Positions 5,339 through 14,431 are shown, counted from the first letter of the stretch. The stretch: DNA of 14,897 nt from Actinomycetota bacterium (GCA_009701945.1 WLJF01000005.1:1-14897), one strand, 5' to 3'. Made by a program: numbers and translations. Notes: generated from the sequence alone by a model not told the origin.

Positions 5339-8139
5339 ATAGAAATCGCAGCCCATTAGTTATTACCGCAGCAATCTTGGTCGCACTCGGTGCGATCGTG
5401 GCATATTTCAGCGGCATTTATATTGATTGGCTCTGGTTTAAATCAGTTGACTTCACATCGGTCTGGTCGACAGTTCTAATCACAAAGATTCAACTCTTTC
5501 TGATTGTTGGTCTCATCACCTCGCTTGTGATTTCTCTCAATATATTTCTTGCATATAAGCGTCGCCCGCTCTATGTCCCAACGAGTATCGAAGTAAGTGG
5601 TCTTGAACGACTTCGTGCACAAGTAGAACCAATTCGTCGCTGGGTATTTCTAGGAATTATTCTGGCACTTGCCTATTTCGGCGGAACTTCAGGAATGGTC
5701 TTCTGGCGCGAATGGATGCTCTTTAAGAACTCCACTGATTTCGGTGTGAAAGATCCTCAGTTTGGTCTCGATATTTCATTCTTCGCATTCCGTCTTCCAA
5801 TGTGGCAGGCAATTATTGGGTGGGCTATTTCAACGCTCGTTCTTGCAACGCTTGCTTCAGCATTTATTCACTACATGTATGGCGGAATTCGTACTCAGGT
5901 CCAGACTGATCGCACGACGGTTGCGGCTCGCGTGCAGATCTCAGTTCTTCTCGGTCTCATCGTTCTACTTAAGGCTGTTGCATACTGGTTCGATCGTTAT
6001 GCACTTGCACTGAAGGAGAGCAAGCTAATTACCGGCCTTACCTATACAGATGTCAACGCAACACTTCCTGCCAAAGCAATACTTTCTGCAATCGCAGTTG
6101 TCTGTGCTCTGCTTTTCTTTGCAAATATCATTCGCCGTTCTTGGATCCTGCCTGCTGCAGGAACAGCGCTCTTGGTTGTCTCATCTGTTCTTATCGCAGG
6201 TATTTACCCAGGTGCGATACAGCAGTTCCAGGTGAAGCCATCTGAATCTTCAAAGGAAGCGCCCTTCATCCAACGCAATATCGATGCGACCCGCGCTGCC
6301 TATGACCTCAATGGGGTGGTGATGCAGGATTACAACGCAACCTTGTCCACCAGCGCTGGACAGCTCGCAAAAGATGCAGCAACAATTGCAAATATTCGTC
6401 TGATGGATCCGAATGTTCTCTCAGCAACATTCCGCCAGCTCCAGCAGATTAAGCCTTACTACTCCTTCCCAGAGTCACTAGATATTGATCGCTATACCGT
6501 CAATGGAGTTTCTCGCGATGCAGTAGTTGCAGTCCGTGAACTCAATATTGATGGCAATCCAAGCCGTAACTGGATCAACGATCACCTTGTCTATACACAT
6601 GGTTTCGGTTTCGTTGCAGCCTACGGAAATACTGTTGATGCAGATGGAAAGCCAAACTTCCTAGTTGGCGATCTTCCACCAACAAAGGGACTCGGAACAT
6701 TCCAACCCCGTGTTTACTTTGGTGAGAATGTCCCTGATTACTCCATTATCGGTGGCAAGAAGAGCAACTCACCGGTTGAATTCGACTACCCAGATGACAC
6801 ATCTGCAAACGGTCAGAAGAATTACACCTACACAGGTAATGGAGGCGTTCCTGTTGGAAGCCTCGTTAATAAGGCGCTCTTTGCAATTAAATATGGAGAG
6901 CAAAGAATCTTGCTCTCTAATTTAATCAATGCAGATTCAAAAATTCTCTACAACCGCTCACCACGTGAGCGCGTTGCAAAGGTTGCTCCATGGCTCACCC
7001 TCGATGGTGATCCATATCCAGCAGTAGTAGATGGAAAAATCACTTGGATTATCGATGGCTATACAACAAGTGCCGGATACCCGTATTCAAAGTCAACATC
7101 ACTTGCAACTGCAACTAATGATGCACTCACAGCTAACTCTGCATCCATTACTGCGCAGTCGAATAGAGCCGTTAATTACATTCGTAACTCAGTAAAGGCA
7201 ACTGTAGATGCATATGACGGAACAGTTACTTTGTATCAATGGGATGCAAAAGATCCTGTCTTGCAGACATGGATGAAGGCATTCCCAAATACAGTAAAGC
7301 CAAAGAGCTCTATTTCTAAGGGCTTGCTTGAGCACATTCGTTATCCAGAGGATATGTTCCGCGTGCAGCGCGATATCTTGAGTTCGTATCACGTCAAGAG
7401 TGCAGCTGCCTTCTACGGTGGACAAGATTTCTGGAGAGTGCCCCGTGACCCATCAACATTCGGAGCTAATGCAGGAGCACAACCTCCGTATTACTTGACG
7501 CTACAGATGCCAGGTGCTGCATCTCCAGCCTTCTCTCTCACCACACCATTTGTTCCTCGTGGCGGTCGTGAAAACCTTTCTGCATTTGCTGCAGTGAATT
7601 CAACTGCAGGTCCTGATTATGGAAAGATCACCGTCTTGCAGCTTCCACGCAGTACTAACATCGCAGGACCATCTCAGGTTGCCTCTAACTTTGAAGCAAA
7701 ACCTGAAGTTGCCAATGCGCTCTCGCTCTTACGTCAGGGTGGTTCTGATGTAGTTCTTGGAAACCTACTCACACTCCCTGTTGGAAATGGTCTGCTTTAT
7801 GTGCAACCTGTCTATGTTCGTGCGACAGCAAACTCATCTGCATATCCTCTCTTGCAGAAAGTGTTGGTTTCATTCGGTGATGTAATCGGATTTGATAGTT
7901 CGCTCAAGGGTGCACTCGATCAAGTCTTCGGTGGAAACTCCGGAACAAATTCAACTGCAGCAAATCCAACAACTTCAAATAGTTCAGCAGATCTAGCAAG
8001 TGCACTTCAAAGTGCAAAGCAAGCAATTGCTGATGGACAAGCTGCTCTCGCAAAGGGTGATTTCGCTGCATACGGTCGTGCACAAGATCGACTTAAGGCA
8101 GCGATTGCTGCAGCACTTGCTGCACAATCACGTAAGTAA
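5335..8139 (+). CDS. UPF0182 family large membrane protein
   Basis: The 934-residue protein has seven hydrophobic segments in its first third (about 7-28, 46-74, 102-123, 155-181, 198-218, 247-266 and 270-291). They are followed by a large soluble region of roughly 570 residues and a Ser/Asn/Thr-rich linker near 862-880. The last stretch is an Ala/Lys-rich helix (SAKQAIADGQAALAKGDFAAYG and beyond) that may form a coiled coil. This layout matches UPF0182/DUF of actinobacteria and cyanobacteria; the molecular function is not known. Length is close to the usual size, slightly short. The start overlaps the protease stop by four bases (ATGA), and AGGAG stands before it. The pairing with an S16 protease recurs in actinobacteria as I recall, and suggests the protease may process or control quality of this protein. 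No terminator is seen between this gene and the tRNA. Confidence 0.92.
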   Translation: MNRNRSPLVITAAILVALGAIVAYFSGIYIDWLWFKSVDFTSVWSTVLITKIQLFLIVGLITSLVISLNIFLAYKRRPLYVPTSIEVSGLERLRAQVEPIRRWVFLGIILALAYFGGTSGMVFWREWMLFKNSTDFGVKDPQFGLDISFFAFRLPMWQAIIGWAISTLVLATLASAFIHYMYGGIRTQVQTDRTTVAARVQISVLLGLIVLLKAVAYWFDRYALALKESKLITGLTYTDVNATLPAKAILSAIAVVCALLFFANIIRRSWILPAAGTALLVVSSVLIAGIYPGAIQQFQVKPSESSKEAPFIQRNIDATRAAYDLNGVVMQDYNATLSTSAGQLAKDAATIANIRLMDPNVLSATFRQLQQIKPYYSFPESLDIDRYTVNGVSRDAVVAVRELNIDGNPSRNWINDHLVYTHGFGFVAAYGNTVDADGKPNFLVGDLPPTKGLGTFQPRVYFGENVPDYSIIGGKKSNSPVEFDYPDDTSANGQKNYTYTGNGGVPVGSLVNKALFAIKYGEQRILLSNLINADSKILYNRSPRERVAKVAPWLTLDGDPYPAVVDGKITWIIDGYTTSAGYPYSKSTSLATATNDALTANSASITAQSNRAVNYIRNSVKATVDAYDGTVTLYQWDAKDPVLQTWMKAFPNTVKPKSSISKGLLEHIRYPEDMFRVQRDILSSYHVKSAAAFYGGQDFWRVPRDPSTFGANAGAQPPYYLTLQMPGAASPAFSLTTPFVPRGGRENLSAFAAVNSTAGPDYGKITVLQLPRSTNIAGPSQVASNFEAKPEVANALSLLRQGGSDVVLGNLLTLPVGNGLLYVQPVYVRATANSSAYPLLQKVLVSFGDVIGFDSSLKGALDQVFGGNSGTNSTAANPTTSNSSADLASALQSAKQAIADGQAALAKGDFAAYGRAQDRLKAAIAAALAAQSRK

Positions 8140-8160
8140 TTCAGTACAAACTTCACCGAT

Positions 8161-8190
8161 TTGGTAGAAGTAGCTGGCTCGCTCTACACT
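8161..8190 (+). promoter_or_regulatory. Promoter of the initiator tRNA gene
   Basis: TTGGTA (8161-8166), an 18-bp spacer and TACACT (8185-8190) place the start near 8197, about five bases before the mature tRNA 5' end. Each hexamer matches consensus at four of six positions. Confidence 0.55.
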
Positions 8191-8201
8191 TGCACTTCCG
8201 A

Positions 8202-8278
<77 letters not shown>

Positions 8279-8285
8279 AAAGATT

Positions 8286-8310
8286 AAGGCGCCTATATAG
8301 GCGCCTTTTT
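8286..8310. terminator. Palindromic terminator between tRNA-Met and copA
   Basis: Positions 8286-8296 and 8297-8307 are perfect reverse complements (arm AAGGCGCCTAT), and the T run reaches 8310. This gives a classic terminator for the tRNA transcript. Because it is symmetric and begins at the last base of the copA stop codon, it can also form in the leftward transcript, though the tail there (TTAATCTTTT) is less U-rich. Confidence 0.85.
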
Positions 8311-10562
8311 CACTTTATCCGCAAGGAATTAGTCACAACAAAGAGGCTGCTCATCGCCATCGCTGCAGCTGCATACATCGGCGACATCAATCCCATCGCT
8401 GCAATAGGTATTCCAATAGCGTTATAGGCAAATGCCCATCCTAGATTCACTTTGATGGTGCGCAGCGTGCGCTTTGAAAGTGCGAGCGAATCAAGAATGC
8501 TCATCAATTGAGGGCGCATGATGGTGATATCTGCTGTTGCAATGGCTGTATCTGTTCCCGTTCCCATAGCGATACTCAGATCTGCTTGAGCAAGAGCTGC
8601 TGCATCATTGATGCCATCTCCCACCATTAAGACATGCTTTCCTTCAGATTGCAGAGCCGAAACTTTAGATAATTTATCTTCAGGTTTAGCTGAAGCGATG
8701 ATGCGATCAGAGTTGATTCCTACCAGTGCGCCAACTTGAGCAGCCGCTTCTGGGTTATCTCCAGTGAGTAGCCAAACATCAATGCTTTGGTTATGGAGTG
8801 CGGTAATCGTCGCCGCAGCATCAGCCTTAATCACATCACCTGCTGCAAATACTGCAATAGCTACGCCATCCCATGCGAGTACTGATACTGCATGGGAGTG
8901 TGCTTGGGCATCACGTATTGCCTGTTGAATTTGAAGATCAAAAGGAACACAACTGTGTGCAACAGAGTCAGGGGAGCCGATAATGACAACTGGTGATTTA
9001 TCTCCGATACGCACACGTCCTGCAACTCCCACACCTGGTGTTTGAGTGAATTCAGTAACCGGCAACTGGTCAGCGCTACGTAAGATGCAATAAGAAGTGA
9101 TTGCTTGAGAAACCGGATGATCGCTCTGACTCTCTAGCGCAAGAGTTGAGGAGAGAACGTTCTTCTCAGTAAGGATGGATGCAAAGGAGAGCCCCAATAC
9201 CTTCTGAGCAGATACTGGAATAGATGCTTGTTGAACCTTCATCGCACCGTCTGTCAGAGTTCCGGTCTTATCGAGAACTACAGTATCGATGGATTGTGAT
9301 GCTTCCAGGACTCGTGGATGGCGGATAACAATTCCTCGAAGTGCTCCGCGACCTGATGCCACAAGTAATGCCACGGGTGTTGCTAGCCCTAGTGCGCAAG
9401 GACATGCAATGACGAGAACAGTAATCGCTGTAGAAATTGAATATGTCAGAGACTTATTCCCGAAGTAATACCAGCCTTCAAAAGTTCCAATCGCAAGAAC
9501 AGTAACAATCGGAACAAAGATAGATGCAATCTTGTCGGCAAGTGCTTGGATAGGAGCCTTTGCTCCTTGTGCTGTCACAACCATCGAGGTGATTCGCGCT
9601 AGTTCTGTGTCGCTACCAATACGAGTCGCGCGCACAATAATGCGGCCATTGTTGTTAAGCGCCGAACCAATCACAGTCATTCCTGGTGCAATTTCAACTG
9701 GTTTTGATTCGCCAGTGATGAGGGAGTTATCAACCGTGCTCTGACCTGAGATCACAATGCCATCTGTTGCAATGCGAGCACCAGGTTTGACCACGAATTC
9801 ATCGCCTATCACTAAGTGTGAAACAGGGATAAGTACTTCCGTGCCATTGCGAAGGACGGCAACTTCCTTCTCACCAAGTGCCAAGAGAGTAGCGAGAGCA
9901 CTTCCCGCACTTCGCTTTGCTCGAGTCTCAAGGTAGCGGCCAAGAATTACAAAGAGGAGAACGCCTGCAGCCACTTCGGTATAGACATCACCTTGATTTG
10001 TATATGTTGCGTAAATAGACCAAATATAAGCACTTAGTGATCCAAGTGAAATCAGTGTGTCCATCGTTGGATGCAAAATATTTCTTATTGCAGCACGATG
10101 GATTGGAAAGGCCACGACCAAGACAAGAGGTGTGCTAATCGTGAGTACGAGCCATGATGCAAAGAGATGGTGTGCGTGCGGTGGAAGAGGGATTGAGTAG
10201 TTGTTGAAGATTGAGAGGAGCCAATCGTTAATAGGTTGATGCCAACTCATCACCATGGAAATAGCAATAGATGGAATTGCAAAAACTATTGCAAAGATCA
10301 GCGCGCGTGCCGCCCCATTACGATGAAGTGCTGGATCTGCACTATTTTCTAAAAGAGTTGCGCTGTATCCAGCAGCCTTGATTTTCTTTATCACAACATC
10401 AGATGAAAGATCTGAAGGAGCGATAATGTGAACGGTCTCTGATGCAAAATTAACCGATGCTGTGACTCCATCTATTTCATTGAGAGCACGCTCGATACTA
10501 TTTACACAGGAAGAACAAGTCATTCCAGCAACTGTGTAGGTTTGCGCTTGAAAATCTTTCAT
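8310..10562 (-). CDS. copA: Copper-translocating P1B-type ATPase
   Basis: The 750-residue pump has, in order: an N-terminal heavy-metal-binding domain with GMTCSSC (C16, C19), membrane helices from about 86 on, TGES (283-286) in the actuator domain, the CPC ion site (387-389) in helix 6, DKTGT with phosphorylated D431, an HP motif (H482) in the nucleotide domain, GDGINDA (648-654), and a last helix pair with YN (713-714) and MSS (737-739). CPC with YN/MSS is the monovalent-copper signature, so it should export Cu+ from the cytoplasm. It is the last gene of the aroA-rsgA-hisN run, seven bases after the hisN stop. AAGGA overlapping that stop serves as ribosome binding site. No CsoR or CopZ gene is in the window, so copper control, if any, is not visible here. 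Silver or another soft metal is possible. Confidence 0.93.
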   Translation of the reverse strand: MKDFQAQTYTVAGMTCSSCVNSIERALNEIDGVTASVNFASETVHIIAPSDLSSDVVIKKIKAAGYSATLLENSADPALHRNGAARALIFAIVFAIPSIAISMVMSWHQPINDWLLSIFNNYSIPLPPHAHHLFASWLVLTISTPLVLVVAFPIHRAAIRNILHPTMDTLISLGSLSAYIWSIYATYTNQGDVYTEVAAGVLLFVILGRYLETRAKRSAGSALATLLALGEKEVAVLRNGTEVLIPVSHLVIGDEFVVKPGARIATDGIVISGQSTVDNSLITGESKPVEIAPGMTVIGSALNNNGRIIVRATRIGSDTELARITSMVVTAQGAKAPIQALADKIASIFVPIVTVLAIGTFEGWYYFGNKSLTYSISTAITVLVIACPCALGLATPVALLVASGRGALRGIVIRHPRVLEASQSIDTVVLDKTGTLTDGAMKVQQASIPVSAQKVLGLSFASILTEKNVLSSTLALESQSDHPVSQAITSYCILRSADQLPVTEFTQTPGVGVAGRVRIGDKSPVVIIGSPDSVAHSCVPFDLQIQQAIRDAQAHSHAVSVLAWDGVAIAVFAAGDVIKADAAATITALHNQSIDVWLLTGDNPEAAAQVGALVGINSDRIIASAKPEDKLSKVSALQSEGKHVLMVGDGINDAAALAQADLSIAMGTGTDTAIATADITIMRPQLMSILDSLALSKRTLRTIKVNLGWAFAYNAIGIPIAAMGLMSPMYAAAAMAMSSLFVVTNSLRIK

Positions 10563-10569
10563 GGATTCC

Positions 10570-11373
10570 TTAACCAGCTACTTTAAGAGCATTCACCACA
10601 TAGTCATGCAGTGCTGCATTGGTAGAAAGTCCACTTCCGCCGAGGGATCCATCGACACCATCAACATTGGTAAATCGCCCACCTGCTTCGCGCACAATAA
10701 TGTCCAGAGCCGCCATATCCCAGAGAGCAAGCGAAGGTTCGACTGCGATATCGACAGCTCCTTCTGCAACCAACATATGTGACCAGAAATCTCCGTGTGC
10801 TCGTGTGCGCCAAGCCTTATCCATAAGAGCGCGAAATGGCGCAAGACGTGAGCCCCACCCGATGAAATCGGAGTGAGAAATAGATGCATCTTCAATCTTT
10901 GCAATTGAGGAGACGTTAATTCTCTTCGGCACTTCGCCATTTACTCTGACAAAGGCACCACTACCTTCGAGTGCATACCAACGTCGAAAGAGTGCAGGTG
11001 CGCTGACAACTCCAACGATCACGCGCTCAATTCCATCTTCGCCTTTTTCAATCAATCCAATCAGAGTGGCCCATGTGGGAACTCCACGCAAGAAATTCTT
11101 AGTGCCATCAATAGGATCGATAACCCAGTAGCGATTCTTCTCTGTTCCTTCAGTACCAAATTCTTCGCCAACGATTCCATCATCGGGGCGGTGTGCATGA
11201 AGTAATGAGCGGATTGCATCTTCTGCCGACTTATCTGCATCTGTCACAGGTGTGTTATCTGGTTTTGTTGTGACGGTGAGGTCGATTGCTTGGTAACGCG
11301 AAAGGGTAATTGCATCTGCCGCATCAGCTAATCGGTGGGCGAGAGCGAGGTCTTCACCACGTCGCGTGCTCAT
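10570..11373 (-). CDS. hisN: Histidinol-phosphatase, inositol monophosphatase family
   Basis: The 267-residue enzyme carries the metal sites of the IMPase family: TDAD (44-47), GEEFG (69-73), WVIDPIDGTKNF (83-94, ligands D86 and D89) and WDMAALDIIVREAGG (218-232). In actinobacteria the member next to aroA and rsgA is normally HisN, which removes phosphate from L-histidinol phosphate in histidine synthesis. Related IMPases can act on inositol phosphates, so the exact substrate is inferred from subfamily and context. It is cytoplasmic with no signal peptide. The ATG at 11373 lacks a Shine-Dalgarno but is preceded by TAGACT at six bases, which contains the rsgA stop codon. It is followed by copA after seven bases. 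Confidence 0.86.
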   Translation of the reverse strand: MSTRRGEDLALAHRLADAADAITLSRYQAIDLTVTTKPDNTPVTDADKSAEDAIRSLLHAHRPDDGIVGEEFGTEGTEKNRYWVIDPIDGTKNFLRGVPTWATLIGLIEKGEDGIERVIVGVVSAPALFRRWYALEGSGAFVRVNGEVPKRINVSSIAKIEDASISHSDFIGWGSRLAPFRALMDKAWRTRAHGDFWSHMLVAEGAVDIAVEPSLALWDMAALDIIVREAGGRFTNVDGVDGSLGGSGLSTNAALHDYVVNALKVAG

Positions 11374-11379
11374 AGTGCG

Positions 11380-11385
11380 AGTCTA
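11380..11385 (-). promoter_or_regulatory. -10 element before hisN, overlapping the rsgA stop
   Basis: On the minus strand TAGACT ends six bases before the hisN ATG, and its first three bases are the rsgA stop codon TAG. It would allow hisN-copA to be transcribed separately as a leaderless message. The hexamer is identical to that in front of aroA. Confidence 0.4.
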
Positions 11386-12393
11386 CTGCTCGTCGCTCAC
11401 TGGCTTGACTTCTAAGAGAGAGCGCAAACTTGTGACTCTAATCAATCGTTCACTCTTCAGCGCAGAATCAGATTCAATCCAGGCATTGAGTGCACAGGAT
11501 GCTTCGTGGTGTGAGCAGTTCGGCATACAAGTTTGTATCACTTGATAAATATCGGGAAAAGACTCGATGACGCGATCCTTATTCAGGTGCGACAGTCCGA
11601 AGGCGCGAATTCCAGGGGTATCGATAATCCAGCCCCCATTGATTAAGGGCAGTGCAATTGCACTAGATGAAGTGTGGCGACCACGGCCAGTGACATCATT
11701 GACATCACCCGTCATGCGTTGGGCCTCCGGTACTAAATCATTGATAAGTGTTGATTTTCCAACTCCTGAGTGCCCAACTAAAACCGAAATCTTGTCATCG
11801 AGAATTTTAAGAATTGCTTCGACATCCTTAACGCGAGCTTCACTCTTTGATGAAGTTGTGATGATGTCAACACCAAGTGCTGCATACTCTTTAATAAAAT
11901 CTGGAACTGGTGAAACATCCACTTTGGTAACAACGATGATTGGCTTAATCGATTCATGAAAGGCACTCACCAAAAAGCGATCGATAAGTCCTCGTCGCGG
12001 TTCAGGGTTTGCTGATGCAACAACAATGAGCAGTTGATCAATATTGGCAACAATTGTGCGCTCAACACGGGCGGCATCATCAACTGTGCGGCTTAAGGAA
12101 TTAGTACGTTCATTCACGGTAACGATACGAGCAAGAGTGCCTTCAGTACCCGTTACATCCCCCACGATTTCAACGAGATCACCAACGACGACAGATTTCG
12201 GGCCAAGCTCACGAGCTTTCATGGCGGTAATGACTAAACCATCATCTGTGACGCATGTTGTGCGGCCACGATCTACTGTGGTGACAAATGCGGTAATGGA
12301 ATCTGAGTGAGAAGGTCGATCTTTGGTGCGTCTACGCGTGGTGCGAGAAGGGCGGATACGTGCATCCGATTCGTCGTATTCGCGTGGACTCAT
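11383..12393 (-). CDS. rsgA: Ribosome small-subunit-dependent GTPase A
   Basis: The 336-residue protein is a circularly permuted GTPase. G4 TKVD (156-159) comes before G1 GHSGVGKST (207-215), then the G2-like GRGRHTSSS (237-244 region) and G3 DTPG (258-261). An OB-fold lies before it (about 33-95), and a C-terminal zinc knuckle has C289, C293, H295 and C300. RsgA acts late in 30S maturation, checking the decoding site and releasing factors on GTP hydrolysis. The basic N-terminal tail (RRRTK) is as expected. Its start overlaps the aroA stop (ATGA), and TAGTTT lies six bases upstream, so both coupled translation and a leaderless start are possible. Confidence 0.93.
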   Translation of the reverse strand: MSPREYDESDARIRPSRTTRRRTKDRPSHSDSITAFVTTVDRGRTTCVTDDGLVITAMKARELGPKSVVVGDLVEIVGDVTGTEGTLARIVTVNERTNSLSRTVDDAARVERTIVANIDQLLIVVASANPEPRRGLIDRFLVSAFHESIKPIIVVTKVDVSPVPDFIKEYAALGVDIITTSSKSEARVKDVEAILKILDDKISVLVGHSGVGKSTLINDLVPEAQRMTGDVNDVTGRGRHTSSSAIALPLINGGWIIDTPGIRAFGLSHLNKDRVIESFPDIYQVIQTCMPNCSHHEASCALNAWIESDSALKSERLIRVTSLRSLLEVKPVSDEQ

Positions 12394-13664
12394 AGAACCA
12401 AACTATTCCAAAGCCCTGGGAAATCAGTCAGGGTCTTACGTGTTGTTGCAATATTTTCAACAAGAATATCAGGAACGACCAGACCAATCACCGCACCTGC
12501 TGTTGCTAGACGATGATCTTCATAGGTATGAAAAGTTCCGCTATGAAGAGTCGCAGGCGTAATGTGAAGTGCAGTCTCATCTTCAACAACGTTGCCACCA
12601 AGTGAGTTAATTTCACGGGTAAGAGCCGCTAGGCGATCTGTTTCGTGAAGACGCAAGTGTCCAATTCCGCGTAGGTGCGATGGTGAATCAGCAAGGGCAG
12701 CAAGGGCGGCAATAGAAGGAGTGAGCTCACCGAAATCATGAAGGTCGATATCGATTCCGTGGATGGAGTTACCACCGGTCAGAGTTAAACCATCTGAAGT
12801 GAAATTCACCTGCGCACCCATCTGTGTGAAGATGTCACGAAGTTGATCACCAGGTTGAGTGGTGCTCTTGGGCCAATCTGCGATAGTGATACTTCCACCA
12901 CAGACCATGGCGATAGACATAAATGGCGCTGCATTAGATAAGTCTGGTTCGATGACGAAATCTTGACCATGCAAAACTCCAGGTTCGACTTTCCAACTCT
13001 GCTCTTCTTTATCTACATGCACCACTGCACCGAAATCTCGCAACATCTGCACAGTCATATCGATATGAGGCATAGAAGGAAGTGAGCCACCGCGATGTCG
13101 AGCAGTAATTCCATTCTTCATACTGGGTGCAACTAGAAGAAGAGCCGATAAGAATTGGCTTGAAGCACTTGCATCAATGATTAGTTCCCCACCAGGAATA
13201 GATCCCTTTGCTTTAATCACCATCGGCAGTGAGTAACGACCTTCATGTTCAATTTCAATACCGAGTTCCTCAAGAGCTTTAATTACAGGGCCAAGTGGGC
13301 GTTCATAGGAACGAGAGTCTCCATCGAAGGAGATATCGCCCTGTGCAAGTGCTGCAAGTGGAGGGAGAAAACGCATCACAGTTCCTGCATTACCAACATC
13401 AACTCTTGCTGGTCCTCGCAAAGCGGCAGGGTTTACAACCCACTCATCTTTTCCAGTAATTGAAATGCCCATCGCCTGAAGTCCTGCAGACATCAATTCC
13501 GAGTCTCGTGAAACCAAAGGTCTGCGAAGTGTGGATGGAGAATTTGCTTGCGCAGCAAGAATGAGAGCTCGGTTTGTTACTGACTTTGAGCCAGGAATCG
13601 TGACACGAGAAATTACTGGCTTACGTCCGCGAAAAGGCGCGGACCAGAGTTCGTGTGCTGTCAT
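12390..13664 (-). CDS. aroA: 3-phosphoshikimate 1-carboxyvinyltransferase (EPSP synthase)
   Basis: The 424-residue enzyme joins shikimate-3-phosphate and phosphoenolpyruvate in the shikimate pathway. Key motifs: GSKSVTNR (25-32, substrate-binding Lys and Arg), GNAGT (91-95, PEP site), SASSQF (166-171), GELTP (312-316) and HETDR (340-344). GELTP and HETDR replace the GD...P and KETDR seen in enteric enzymes, and are the actinobacterial form as I recall. It heads the leftward operon aroA-rsgA-hisN-copA. The ATG at 13664 lacks a Shine-Dalgarno but has TAGACT at six bases upstream. The stop overlaps the rsgA start. All catalytic regions are intact. Confidence 0.95.
   Translation of the reverse strand: MTAHELWSAPFRGRKPVISRVTIPGSKSVTNRALILAAQANSPSTLRRPLVSRDSELMSAGLQAMGISITGKDEWVVNPAALRGPARVDVGNAGTVMRFLPPLAALAQGDISFDGDSRSYERPLGPVIKALEELGIEIEHEGRYSLPMVIKAKGSIPGGELIIDASASSQFLSALLLVAPSMKNGITARHRGGSLPSMPHIDMTVQMLRDFGAVVHVDKEEQSWKVEPGVLHGQDFVIEPDLSNAAPFMSIAMVCGGSITIADWPKSTTQPGDQLRDIFTQMGAQVNFTSDGLTLTGGNSIHGIDIDLHDFGELTPSIAALAALADSPSHLRGIGHLRLHETDRLAALTREINSLGGNVVEDETALHITPATLHSGTFHTYEDHRLATAGAVIGLVVPDILVENIATTRKTLTDFPGLWNSLVL
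12400..12405 (-). promoter_or_regulatory. Possible -10 element before rsgA inside the aroA end
   Basis: On the minus strand TAGTTT is followed by six bases and the rsgA ATG at 12393. It falls within the last codons of aroA. The -35 match was not established, so it rests on the spacing alone. Confidence 0.35.
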
Positions 13665-13670
13665 ATGCGA

Positions 13671-13699
13671 AGTCTAACGGTTCAAGCAGCACGTAGGAT
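13671..13699. promoter_or_regulatory. Back-to-back leaderless promoters of aroA and the SRAP gene
   Basis: TAGACT on the minus strand (13676-13671) lies six bases before the aroA ATG. TAGGAT on the plus strand (13694-13699) lies seven bases before the SRAP ATG at 13707. The two -10 hexamers are 17 bp apart, so each occupies the other's -35 position. The whole divergent region between the two start codons is only 42 bases. Confidence 0.5.
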
Positions 13700-13706
13700 T
13701 GCCTAT

Positions 13707-14429
13707 ATGTGCGGTAGATATGCGCAATCACTTGGCGCCGAGGAGATTGTTGAATCCTTTGATTTAGCTGGTTCGACTCTTGATCAATCACTTCCTCTGA
13801 ATTGGAATATCGCGCCCACTAACGATATTTACATCATCCGCAATGAATCCGACTCGCGAATTCTTGACTCCGCATCATGGGGGATTATCGCTCCTTGGCA
13901 AAAGTCGTTTGCCGATGCTCGTGCTTCACAATCGCATGCCATCAATGCGCGCAGTGAATCAATTCATGAGAAGCCAACTTTTCGACATGCATTCAGAACA
14001 TCTCGATGTTTAATTCCTGCCACGGGATATTACGAATGGGCGACATCACTTGGAAAATATCCACCCAAGCAACCTTTCTATATTTCCAATAAGGATGGCA
14101 AACAACTTTCTATCGCTGGCATCTGGAGCTCATGGCAGAGCGAAAAGGGTCAGGTAATTCAGAGCGCTGCAATCATCACTCGCGAAGCAGTAGGAGAACT
14201 TGCAACCATTCACAGCCGCATGCCGGTGTTTATGCCGAGTGAGCGTTGGGATTCTTGGCTCGATCCAGAGTCACGCGATATCAATCGCCTGATAAAGATG
14301 ATGAATATTGCAGACCCCGATGCAGGACTGATTGCCACACCCGTCTCTTCGAGAGTGAACATAGTTGCTAACAACGGCCCTGAGCTGATTATTCCCATTG
14401 AGCTCGGAGCGCCAGAGACACTTTTTTGA
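13707..14429 (+). CDS. SRAP domain (YedK/HMCES) abasic-site DNA-protein crosslink protein
   Basis: The 240-residue protein starts MCGRY. After Met removal Cys2 becomes the N-terminal nucleophile that crosslinks to abasic sites in single-stranded DNA, shielding them. The other active-site residues are visible: N80 in NARSE, E110 in GYYEW and H169 in HSRMP, along with the APTN motif at 36-39. The start must be 13707 for Cys2 to be exposed; an earlier in-frame ATG at 13653 would bury it behind 18 residues. TAGGAT seven bases upstream supports this start. It lies between aroA and the SigR-type gene, an order I also recall in mycobacteria. No LexA-type operator is seen before it, so SOS control is not supported here. 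Confidence 0.92.
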   Translation: MCGRYAQSLGAEEIVESFDLAGSTLDQSLPLNWNIAPTNDIYIIRNESDSRILDSASWGIIAPWQKSFADARASQSHAINARSESIHEKPTFRHAFRTSRCLIPATGYYEWATSLGKYPPKQPFYISNKDGKQLSIAGIWSSWQSEKGQVIQSAAIITREAVGELATIHSRMPVFMPSERWDSWLDPESRDINRLIKMMNIADPDAGLIATPVSSRVNIVANNGPELIIPIELGAPETLF

Positions 14430-14431
14430 GA

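Noticed and set aside
13653..13706. N-terminal extension of the SRAP protein by 18 residues
   Set aside because: It would prevent exposure of catalytic Cys2 and overlaps the aroA start and promoter.
13665..13706. LexA/SOS box before the SRAP gene
   Set aside because: GAACCGTTAG on the minus strand is only a half match; no GAAC-N4-GTTC palindrome is present.
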